A DNA stretch of 12,031 nt, taken from contig PKTC01000461.1 in the NCBI GenBank assembly GCA_002869305.1, forward strand, positions 1 to 12,031, read 5' to 3'. Origin of the DNA: Marinilabiliales bacterium (GTDB taxonomy: Bacteria > Bacteroidota > Bacteroidia > Bacteroidales > UBA12077). Shown in pieces: positions 1 to 6,304 of the stretch (the stretch's first letter is position 1; the number at the start of each line of letters is the position of its first letter). The translations under genes were made by a program, and so were the position numbers. Under the pieces are notes generated by a model that did not search any database, was not told the DNA's origin, and worked only from the letters and a program-made list of their open reading frames with translations.

Positions 1-66
1 ATTTTAATTGGTTGAAGATACAAATTAAAACCGCTAAAGACAAGCTATAAACTTCTAGTTTTAAGG

Positions 67-86
67 GTGTTGATAGATGTCAACAC
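67..86 (-). terminator. Hairpin after the last gene of block 2, possible terminator
   Basis: A perfect 7-bp inverted repeat (GTGTTGA / TCAACAC) with a 6-nt loop lies about 35 nt past the stop codon of the HsmA-like gene, where an operon end is expected. Read on the minus strand, the stem is followed by CCTTAAAACTAG rather than a clean T-run, so it is at best a weak intrinsic terminator or a 3'-end stabilising hairpin. No gene is visible in positions 1-119. Confidence 0.4.
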
Positions 87-119
87 TTGCATTGATTTAA
101 CATATTAAAATCTTCTGAT

Positions 120-500
120 TTATTTTAGAGCTACTAGCAGACTACCAGTTATATAGGCAATTACCCACCATAAATATGCATACAGGGTATAACGGTGTAG
201 TTTTTTAGGAACATCAATTTCAGAACCTTTCTTCTGGTAAAAACCCCAAATCAATATTACATCAATTAGCATAGCCACCAAAGCAGAATATCCTAGAAAC
301 CCATGTAAAGTAAATGGAGAATTCGTTGAACCAATTATCATGCAAATAGTGGCAGTTACATCCAAAATAATTCCAACTGTGATAAATAATAAAACACTCT
401 TAACTATTCTCTTTTTTTTCTGTTCAGCAATAACGCCTATTGAATAAGAAATTAATGCGAGTGTAACCACTGTTGCTCCAATTATTGAAATTGTGTTCAT
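120..500 (-). CDS. HsmA-like four-helix membrane protein, putative heme-binding
   Basis: This 126-aa protein is almost entirely hydrophobic, with four predicted membrane helices at roughly residues 5-25, 34-57, 65-88 and 104-124. Short polar loops separate them (EQKKKR near 26-31; KKGSEIDVPKK near 90-100). From memory it matches the small HsmA-type family: YSIGV near 19-23, D47 followed by TAT and M54, H66-G with GYSAL after it, and H102-R-Y before a WW-containing last helix. H66 and H102 are both at membrane-helix starts and are natural axial heme ligands. The family's named member, HsmA of Clostridioides difficile, is a heme-binding membrane protein that protects against heme and oxidative stress. 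The gene starts 26 nt after the second HmuY-like gene and is last in the heme-capture operon, which supports a heme-related role. A DUF420/CtaM-like cytochrome oxidase biogenesis protein is the main alternative. ATG start at 500. Confidence 0.68.
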   Translation of the reverse strand: MNTISIIGATVVTLALISYSIGVIAEQKKKRIVKSVLLFITVGIILDVTATICMIIGSTNSPFTLHGFLGYSALVAMLIDVILIWGFYQKKGSEIDVPKKLHRYTLYAYLWWVIAYITGSLLVALK

Positions 501-526
501 AGCTTAATTTTAAAGTATTTAAAAAG

Positions 527-1516
527 TTAAAATTCGGTTAATTCAAAGGATGGATAACCTTTTTCTCCAGCCTCATTGTAAAAAGCTGTAAATCGAAGTT
601 TATAATCTAACCCATCAACGTTTTTTAGAATATATGTGTTATAGTCTCTTATTTGATACGTGTTATCATTGAATACTTTCCAATCATACCCTATTGCGTC
701 TCTTTTATCAGAATACAAATAATCAGCAATCATTTCAGGTAAAATATTATCAAAATAATTGACAGTATCGAGTGCCACCTCAATGTTCTTATAAGGATTT
801 AAAAACACCCCTCTTACCAAATAATCAGTTAATACACCATCATTATCTGGAATGCGGGTTGAATACTTTGTAAAACAGATATGCCAAGTGTCTTTATCCG
901 GTTCAGAAACAACCATTTCACCGCCATTATCCAATGAAAATAGAGTAAAGCTGCTTGCCGTGTCCTTTGGTACTTTATAGTAATATTCTTCTGTATTATC
1001 TAAATTTGCAAAATGGATATAAAAAGTGTCTGCTTCTAACTTCTCAAATATGATCTTTTTTATTCCAAATTCATCACCTTGTTCATTTTTCCCCCGATCT
1101 AGTATATATACATATTCGTTACAAATGGGATTTGCCGGGTCGGTAAAATCTGCCCAATCATTTAAAATAGTAGAATCAAGCTCTCCGGAAGAAGCATCAA
1201 ACGCCATAGTAGAAGCTACATTTGATTTAATGTTTTGAAAATCTGTTCTATATGTATTTCCAGCGTACATATAACGAGCGTAATTCAAAATAATGTGAAA
1301 CCCATTTTCGCCTGATTCAAATCCTAAATCCCAATCTGAGTAATGATGAGTTGCTACAACCGATTGATTGCTTATATTAAAATATGTTTGGTATTCGTAC
1401 ATAGAATTGGGAATCTCAATTTCGTTGATTGGAATAGGGATTATTCGTTCATCCTCCTCGAAACAACCAGATAATAAAATGCTCAACGCAATGATGATGT
1501 ATACTATGTGTTTCAT
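527..1516 (-). CDS. HmuY-like surface heme-binding lipoprotein (second copy)
   Basis: This 329-aa predicted lipoprotein has a signal peptide with lipobox LSGC (Cys18) followed by FEEDE, an acidic stretch like the Bacteroidota signal that sends lipoproteins to the cell surface. HmuY-type WD-phi-x-F motifs occur twice: DWDLGF at 61-66 and a variant TWHICF at 210-215. GYDWK is at 276-280. HmuY family proteins take heme from host or environmental hemoproteins and pass it to a TonB receptor. Usual HmuY is about 200-220 aa, so this one is long and may contain two HmuY-like units. Histidines that could bind heme include H57, H58, H74, H168 and H212. The ATG at 1516 is chosen because it begins the signal peptide and lies 1 nt after the receptor stop; the reading frame is open upstream to 1618, but that would put 34 residues ahead of the signal peptide and overlap the receptor. 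It is colinear with the lipoprotein at 3848-4837. Confidence 0.72.
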   Translation of the reverse strand: MKHIVYIIIALSILLSGCFEEDERIIPIPINEIEIPNSMYEYQTYFNISNQSVVATHHYSDWDLGFESGENGFHIILNYARYMYAGNTYRTDFQNIKSNVASTMAFDASSGELDSTILNDWADFTDPANPICNEYVYILDRGKNEQGDEFGIKKIIFEKLEADTFYIHFANLDNTEEYYYKVPKDTASSFTLFSLDNGGEMVVSEPDKDTWHICFTKYSTRIPDNDGVLTDYLVRGVFLNPYKNIEVALDTVNYFDNILPEMIADYLYSDKRDAIGYDWKVFNDNTYQIRDYNTYILKNVDGLDYKLRFTAFYNEAGEKGYPSFELTEF

Positions 1517-1517
1517 T

Positions 1518-3773
1518 TTATTTAAATATATTGTATGATAATCGTGCAAAATAAATCCTTCCATAACCAATTGGACTCGAATCACCGCTTGTATGCGCAG
1601 TCCCAGTACCTCCGCCAATTACATCAATTGAAGTGTTGTCGAATAAATTTTTAACGCCTGCAGTTATCGTTAATCTATTTGTAAAAAACTTCCTAATAAA
1701 TGTAAGATCCATGTTATGATAATCCGCTAATGTAGTTAAACTTATTTGATCGTTTTCATCCACATCATATAAGTATGATTTACCAGTATATTTATAACTC
1801 AATGTAATTGACAATCCTAATTTTTGAATTTGATTGGTAACATTAACATTTAGGTCAGGTGAAAATTTGTAATCTGAAAGACTATTTTTTGAACCATTAA
1901 ATGATGAATACGTTCCTGTTTCACCAAAGCTCACTGCAAAATTCATGTATGGATAATAATTATACTGAAAAGACACCTGACCACCGATAGTATTATAATT
2001 TACAATATTTATATACTGGTATATTGGATCTTTCTCATCTGGCAATTGTCTTTTTGCTAGATAAATAATATTGCTCATATCGTTATAAAATGCACCTAAT
2101 TCAACTTGTGAATAATGTAGCTTTTTATCTCTATCGGTATTAAACTTTAATGCAAAGTCAAAATTATTTCCATGTTCAGCCTTTAAATTCTCATTGGGCT
2201 GAATGTTATGATTTATATCTACAAAATATATATACAATTCCTTTAATGAAGGAGCTCTATATCCTCTTGCATAAGATGCCCGAGCAGTAAGTCGCGGAAG
2301 AATATTCCACTTAACATTTATAGATGGAACGGGCGGAACATCGTATTGTGAATTATAGGCTAATCTTATACCAGGTTGGACACTTATCTGCTCATTGAAT
2401 TTATACATTACACTTGTAAATACAGCATAATCTCCAAGCTCCTTTTCATTGTCCAAAATTTTTTCTCCTGTAGCCATTTCATAATTGAGATCAATTCCTG
2501 TTACAAAACTTAGTTTTTTCTCAGGATTTGAATTACCTATCAACAAGCGATATACAAACGCGTTAAATTTGGTAGTATCTTCATTTGTTAAAGTAGATGT
2601 TAACTGATCAAGATCCATAAAATAGGTAGTATTTCTTCGCTGATAATATGAATGTGATCCTAGCATGTTCAAAGTATATTCGGCTCCAATTTTTTGTGTG
2701 AATTCTAATCTGTTTGTAAATCTTGTAGAGTAGAACCAATCATCAAAGGCTGTATAATATTGTGGAGATTGTAAACTACCTTTAGATTGAAGGCGCTCCC
2801 TCATAAACGAAGATTGATATTTTAGTTTATTTCTTTTATTATTTAGAGTATAATATAAATCTGCATTGTATTGTTCTTTTGGTTTCCACTCACTATATCG
2901 ATCTTCAACCACATTGTTTCCAACAATTATATCATCTTGATCTGAAAATCCTCCGAAAAAGTTACGGCCACCAGATAGAGCGAAGCTATGTTTTCCATGT
3001 TTTGAAGAAATGCCACCGTCAACATTGTATGTACCAACAGACTCGTAATAAGTATTAGCTCTTGCTGTTAATTTAGAATATTCATTTTCTTTTGTAATAA
3101 TATTAATTGCTCCAGCCAGAGCATTACTTCCATAAATAACAGATAGTGGTCCCTCAACTAGTTCAATATGATCAATATTGTACAGATTTAATTGGCTCAA
3201 ATCAATATTTCCACCTACCCTGCCGATTATTGGAACTCCATCGATTAATATCTTAACATTATTTCCTGATAATCCTTTTAAACGAAGGCTTGTACCCAAA
3301 GCAGGATCATGTTTCAACTTAACATTAACCACATTTGCCATAATATCCGACAGGTTGGTTGCTGCTTTCATATCAATATCTCTCCGATCGATCACCTTTA
3401 CGTTATAAATAGATTGATCTGCCTTCTGAGGCGTAAAGTTAGCTGTTACCACAACCTGATCTATATCAAAAACTTTTGGATATAGCTCAATGGTGTAATC
3501 TTTACCTGGTTTTATAGTATCAATATAAGCCTTATATCCTACAAAAGAAACTGCAACAATTAGCTCCCTATTACCGGGGATATTTGCTACACCATCTTTA
3601 GTAGTAACCATGTAATATTTTGAGTCGCTCTCTAATTCTTCAAAACATACATGAGCATATGGTATGGTCTCATTACTTTTAAAATCAACAACTCTAATGG
3701 TATGTTCTTGTCCAAATATCATACTAGACATGAACAGAAAAGTCAAAATACATTTATACTTCAAACCTATCAT
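1518..3773 (-). CDS. HmuR-like TonB-dependent heme receptor
   Basis: This complete 751-aa outer-membrane receptor transports its ligand with TonB energy. Residues 1-21 form a signal peptide ending MIFGQ. Residues about 24-100 are a carboxypeptidase-regulatory-like beta-sandwich domain (VSFVGY near 75-80), followed by DIDQVVVTANF, a likely TonB-box region. The plug is about 118-228, with VEGPLSVIYGSNALAGAINII at its end, and the rest is a 22-strand-type barrel. A heme-receptor box is recognisable: YRAP at 505-508, His522 in DINHNI, and NENL at 527-530 in place of the classical NPNL. Known heme receptors such as HmuR use the His between these two motifs to bind heme. It sits between two HmuY-like lipoproteins, with the upstream one 74 nt away and the downstream start only 1 nt after its stop, so receptor and second lipoprotein are probably translationally coupled. 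The substrate heme is inferred from this motif and from context. Confidence 0.85.
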   Translation of the reverse strand: MIGLKYKCILTFLFMSSMIFGQEHTIRVVDFKSNETIPYAHVCFEELESDSKYYMVTTKDGVANIPGNRELIVAVSFVGYKAYIDTIKPGKDYTIELYPKVFDIDQVVVTANFTPQKADQSIYNVKVIDRRDIDMKAATNLSDIMANVVNVKLKHDPALGTSLRLKGLSGNNVKILIDGVPIIGRVGGNIDLSQLNLYNIDHIELVEGPLSVIYGSNALAGAINIITKENEYSKLTARANTYYESVGTYNVDGGISSKHGKHSFALSGGRNFFGGFSDQDDIIVGNNVVEDRYSEWKPKEQYNADLYYTLNNKRNKLKYQSSFMRERLQSKGSLQSPQYYTAFDDWFYSTRFTNRLEFTQKIGAEYTLNMLGSHSYYQRRNTTYFMDLDQLTSTLTNEDTTKFNAFVYRLLIGNSNPEKKLSFVTGIDLNYEMATGEKILDNEKELGDYAVFTSVMYKFNEQISVQPGIRLAYNSQYDVPPVPSINVKWNILPRLTARASYARGYRAPSLKELYIYFVDINHNIQPNENLKAEHGNNFDFALKFNTDRDKKLHYSQVELGAFYNDMSNIIYLAKRQLPDEKDPIYQYINIVNYNTIGGQVSFQYNYYPYMNFAVSFGETGTYSSFNGSKNSLSDYKFSPDLNVNVTNQIQKLGLSITLSYKYTGKSYLYDVDENDQISLTTLADYHNMDLTFIRKFFTNRLTITAGVKNLFDNTSIDVIGGGTGTAHTSGDSSPIGYGRIYFARLSYNIFK

Positions 3774-3792
3774 AAATTATCTAACATAAGCA

Positions 3793-3827
3793 GAAGGCTA
3801 TGAATAGTTGTCCTATTCAAAGCCTTC
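3793..3827 (-). promoter_or_regulatory. Strong intercistronic hairpin upstream of the heme receptor
   Basis: Positions 3793-3807 pair with 3813-3827 as a 15-bp stem with a single A-A (U-U in the transcript) mismatch and a 5-nt loop. On the minus-strand transcript it starts about 20 nt after the stop of the first HmuY-like gene and ends 19 nt before the receptor ATG. No T-run follows it, so it does not look like a full terminator. It more likely protects the 3' end of the lipoprotein mRNA, attenuates read-through, or limits ribosome loading on the receptor. Confidence 0.6.
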
Positions 3828-3847
3828 AAAATCTTTGCAATATTTAT

Positions 3848-4837
3848 TTATAATCCAGTAATATCAAAATTGAAATCCCCAGTAGCAGAGCCACCAAATC
3901 CAGTAAATACTATTTTGTAAACATGATCATTTTGATCCTTTACAAAATAAATTCTATCGGCATCTAAAACATATTGGAAAGTACCCATATCAAATTCTTT
4001 CCAATCATATCCAATTTCAGTAATATCATCGCTAAATTCAGCTTCATTATAAGTCTCAATAGTTAAATCCAAAGCATTATCTACCTCAATAACTTGAACT
4101 CCCAGATTTTGCTTTATTCCTGAAACATTATAATAAATTTCATTATCCATATAACTAGTGAATAAAAGATCCCAGGTAGAAGCATCTGGTTCTCTATCTG
4201 CAACAACAGTTTCATTAGTCATCGAATAATAAATATAGTTGCTAGTTAAACCATCATATGAAATAGTTTCAGTTACAGCATTCGTACCATCTAAATCAGC
4301 AAATTTAAATATGTACTCTGAATTAGTTTCGTCTTTAACTTCAATAAACACTTGTTTGTATTGGTTGTCAACAAGCTTTATAATATAAAGAGCTGCTCCT
4401 ACAACATTGTGAGAAGTCATATCATACTCACCCCACCCGTAGTTTGGGTGTCCAGTAGCATTTTGTCCAAAGGCACCCTCTTCCCAGTCTTCATCGGAAT
4501 TCATTAGAGAAGTCCAAGAACTAAATCCAGTAGTATCAATAGCATCTAACCATTCCCAACCAGCATCAATCGGATATTCCTTAAGGACAACACCTGCCCC
4601 ATCATTAATTAAAATTGAAGAGCTCATAGCATCAACACTAAAAGCAACATCCCAATTTGTTCTAAGCACTTGAGCAACAATACCATCACTTAAGCTATAA
4701 TATACATCGTTTGCATAACTTGCACCCATTGATACAGTTTCCATTCTATTCACATCAATCGGATCATCATCTTCATCACATGAATAAAAACCAAATGCAA
4801 ATACTGCCAATAAAAGAATCCAAAAATTTCGTTTCAT
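3848..4837 (-). CDS. HmuY-like surface heme-binding lipoprotein (first copy)
   Basis: This 329-aa protein has an N-terminal signal peptide ending FYSC (Cys20). DEDDD follows the Cys directly, the acidic pattern that marks surface-exposed lipoproteins in Bacteroidota. Two HmuY-type motifs are visible: NWDVAF at 61-66 and TWDLLF at 221-226. GYDWKEF is at 276-282, and the C-terminus (DFNFDITGL) is beta-rich. HmuY proteins are hemophore-like lipoproteins that capture heme and hand it to HmuR-type receptors. H130 and H143 fall between the two motifs and are possible ligands; methionines such as M140 are alternatives, since some HmuY relatives use Met. It is the first gene of block 2, after a 198-nt regulatory gap, and a hairpin separates it from the receptor. 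This layout suggests it could be made in excess of the receptor. It is colinear with the lipoprotein at 527-1516. The family call is from motifs and context, not from a search. Confidence 0.75.
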   Translation of the reverse strand: MKRNFWILLLAVFAFGFYSCDEDDDPIDVNRMETVSMGASYANDVYYSLSDGIVAQVLRTNWDVAFSVDAMSSSILINDGAGVVLKEYPIDAGWEWLDAIDTTGFSSWTSLMNSDEDWEEGAFGQNATGHPNYGWGEYDMTSHNVVGAALYIIKLVDNQYKQVFIEVKDETNSEYIFKFADLDGTNAVTETISYDGLTSNYIYYSMTNETVVADREPDASTWDLLFTSYMDNEIYYNVSGIKQNLGVQVIEVDNALDLTIETYNEAEFSDDITEIGYDWKEFDMGTFQYVLDADRIYFVKDQNDHVYKIVFTGFGGSATGDFNFDITGL

Positions 4838-4984
4838 AGTTTTAATTATTTAGAAGTTCATATAATTAGTAGTTTATAGCAAATGAAAGAATCAATTCTG
4901 AAGAACTTCTGAAGATTTCCAAGTTGCGAAATGTGACAAAAACACCTGCATTGCTTAGTTTGCTGAAAGTGTGAATTTTATAAC
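4838..4984 (-). promoter_or_regulatory. Probable promoter/operator region of the heme-capture operon
   Basis: This is the only long non-coding stretch inside the window and the only place upstream of block 2 where a promoter could lie. Read on the minus strand it has two tandem copies of TCTTCAGAA, 11 bp apart (plus-strand 4907-4915 and 4896-4904). An 8-bp inverted partner, AGAAGTTC at 4852-4859 versus GAACTTCT at 4903-4910, is also present. One-turn spacing is typical of sites for a protein binding one DNA face. I could not find a clean Bacteroidota promoter (TTTG about 20 nt before TAnnTTTG). The nearest fits, TTCATTTG around 4880-4887 and TGTTTTTG around 4937-4944, each miss one base and lack a good -33 box. 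Iron or heme control is inferred from gene content only. Confidence 0.45.
4896..4915. repeat. 9-bp tandem direct repeat, operator candidate
   Basis: TTCTGAAGA occurs at 4896-4904 and again at 4907-4915 on the plus strand, exactly 11 bp apart. Each copy contains a short palindromic core (CTTC-A-GAAG when read on the minus strand). The repeats lie 59-78 nt upstream of the first HmuY-like start codon, a sensible place for a regulator site. Confidence 0.45.
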
Positions 4985-5010
4985 AATAAAAGATAATGAT
5001 ATCTTTTATT
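4985..5010 (-). terminator. Perfect 11-bp inverted repeat after hemH, likely terminator
   Basis: AATAAAAGATA at 4985-4995 pairs perfectly with TATCTTTTATT at 5000-5010 around a 4-nt loop. It lies 25 nt past the hemH stop, between two same-direction operons. The 3' arm of the transcript is U-rich (UAUCUUUUAUUGUUA), which fits a weak intrinsic terminator. The stem is very AT-rich, so a dimeric regulator site is the alternative. Confidence 0.5.
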
Positions 5011-5035
5011 ATTTAGATTAATTATTAGTAATATT

Positions 5036-6052
5036 CTACTGATTTGAAATGATTGCAGCTAGTGCCTTTATCCACGCATCGGAATCGTTCAGACTGTGCA
5101 CAAGATCTAATTGCAAGCCTCCTTGTTTTATAAACAAGGTCCTATACTCATCCTCTATCTCTATTATTGTTTCAAGACAATCAGTTACAAATGAAGGTGC
5201 TATTACAAGCAATTTATTCACACCTTTTTTTGCAAGATCCTTAATAACTTCATCAGTAAAAGGAGAAATCCAGTTCCTAGAAAGCCTAGACTGGAAAGCA
5301 ACTGAATAGTTTTCTTTTTGAATTCCCAATTCCTTTGCAAGCAATCGTGTTGTTTCGTAACATGCTGCTTTATAACAAAACTTACCATGAGTTGGCATTT
5401 GGTATTCACAATTACAATTCGTTGCATCTATATAACTATGAATCTCATTTAAATGACTTAGAGGTAATCCATGATATGAAAATACTAAATGCTCATACTC
5501 AAATGGCTTGAATTTCGTTATCTGACTGTAAAAAACCTGTATAAACTCTGGACAATTATAAAACTGTTTTACAAATTTAATTTCAGGTTCGTTTTTAAAG
5601 GAAGCTAACTCCCTTTTTATAACGTCAAATGACGACTCTGTCGTTGATGAAGCATATTGAGGGTACAAAGGGAGAACCATTAATTCATCGGGACTGTAAT
5701 CCTTAATCTCTTTCATGGCACTTTTTACTGAAGGATTTCCATAGCGCATTCCAAAGAATACTTTTGGATTTTCATCCAGTTCCTTATTTAATTTAGATGC
5801 CAATGAACGTGAATAAGAAAGTAAAGGGGAGCCATTTTCGGTCCATAGTTTTCTATACAATTTACTCGATTTTCTGGATCGAAAAGGAACAATTATACCA
5901 TCAACCAATATTTTACGAATAACGAAAGGCAAGGTAATAACTCTTTTATCCTTTAAAAACTGCGATAAATATTTACGAACATCCCTTACTTCAGGTGAGT
6001 CTGGGGTGCCAACATTAATAAGTAATATGGCCTTTTTATTCACTTTTATCAA
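5036..6052 (-). CDS. hemH: Ferrochelatase
   Basis: Ferrochelatase inserts ferrous iron into protoporphyrin IX, the last step of protoheme synthesis, in the cytoplasm or at the inner membrane face. The 338-aa length fits the family. The N-terminus reads AILLINVGTPDSP (8-20), the catalytic region SYHGLP is at 192-197 with His194, then FQSRLSRNW at 253-261 and PSFVTDCLET at 286-295 with the conserved acidic pair D291/E294. Four cysteines cluster just after the active-site His: C213, C215, C226 and C231, a spacing that could bind a metal or an Fe-S cluster. No ATG is available at the 5' end. The frame can start at TTG (6052, overlapping the previous gene by 17 nt) or at GTG (6043, giving MNKKAILL and an 8-nt overlap); the GTG gives the more typical N-terminus. 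It is last in the block 1 operon and follows hemG separated only by the small membrane protein. Confidence 0.96.
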   Translation of the reverse strand: MIKVNKKAILLINVGTPDSPEVRDVRKYLSQFLKDKRVITLPFVIRKILVDGIIVPFRSRKSSKLYRKLWTENGSPLLSYSRSLASKLNKELDENPKVFFGMRYGNPSVKSAMKEIKDYSPDELMVLPLYPQYASSTTESSFDVIKRELASFKNEPEIKFVKQFYNCPEFIQVFYSQITKFKPFEYEHLVFSYHGLPLSHLNEIHSYIDATNCNCEYQMPTHGKFCYKAACYETTRLLAKELGIQKENYSVAFQSRLSRNWISPFTDEVIKDLAKKGVNKLLVIAPSFVTDCLETIIEIEDEYRTLFIKQGGLQLDLVHSLNDSDAWIKALAAIISNQ

Positions 6053-6302
6053 GTTTTGTAATATTCTTTTTTACATATATCATTTTCCCTGTGAATTGGC
6101 CTGCAATAAAAGTAAAGACAAACAATAACAGGTACTCCCATCTGAATTCGATATGAAATATATATCTGAGTAAAACGGAAATTATAACAGGAATATGTAT
6201 TGCAAGGAACCAATTGACAGAGAAACGCTTTTCACCTCTTCTCCAGTAACCAAAGGGCACATTAATAATATAAACTAAGATTGTAACAAAAGCAAGCGTC
6301 AT
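6036..6302 (-). CDS. Small unknown membrane protein between hemG and hemH
   Basis: This 88-aa protein has three probable hydrophobic segments at about residues 3-18, 30-47 and 57-76, with a basic loop (RRGEKR, 21-26) and a lysine-rich tail. NVPFGYWR (14-21) and WFLAIHIPV (31-39) look like conserved motifs that I associate with small uncharacterised membrane proteins, but I cannot name the family. H36 and H50 lie in or at the edges of the second helix. It starts 2 nt after the hemG stop and its end overlaps hemH, so it is translated with both. Tight placement between the oxidase and the chelatase suggests help with porphyrin hand-over, quinone coupling of the oxidase, or anchoring of one of these enzymes; these are inferences. 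The ATG at 6302 is the only sensible start. Confidence 0.8.
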   Translation of the reverse strand: MTLAFVTILVYIINVPFGYWRRGEKRFSVNWFLAIHIPVIISVLLRYIFHIEFRWEYLLLFVFTFIAGQFTGKMIYVKKNITKLDKSE

Positions 6303-6304
6303 AA

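Noticed and set aside
25..64. 7-bp inverted repeat TTAAAAC / GTTTTAA with a 26-nt loop
   Set aside because: Low-complexity AT sequence with a long loop, expected by chance here; the hairpin at 67-86 is the better 3'-end candidate.
1517..1618. Extended N-terminus of the second HmuY-like lipoprotein
   Set aside because: The frame is open upstream, but a normal lipoprotein signal peptide begins at 1516. The extension would lie inside the receptor gene and precede the signal peptide.
4838..5035. Clear Bacteroidota promoter (TTTG ... TAnnTTTG) or a riboswitch
   Set aside because: Only one-mismatch -7 fits without a matching -33 element were found, and no riboswitch-like conserved structure was recognised. 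I therefore report only the region and its repeats.
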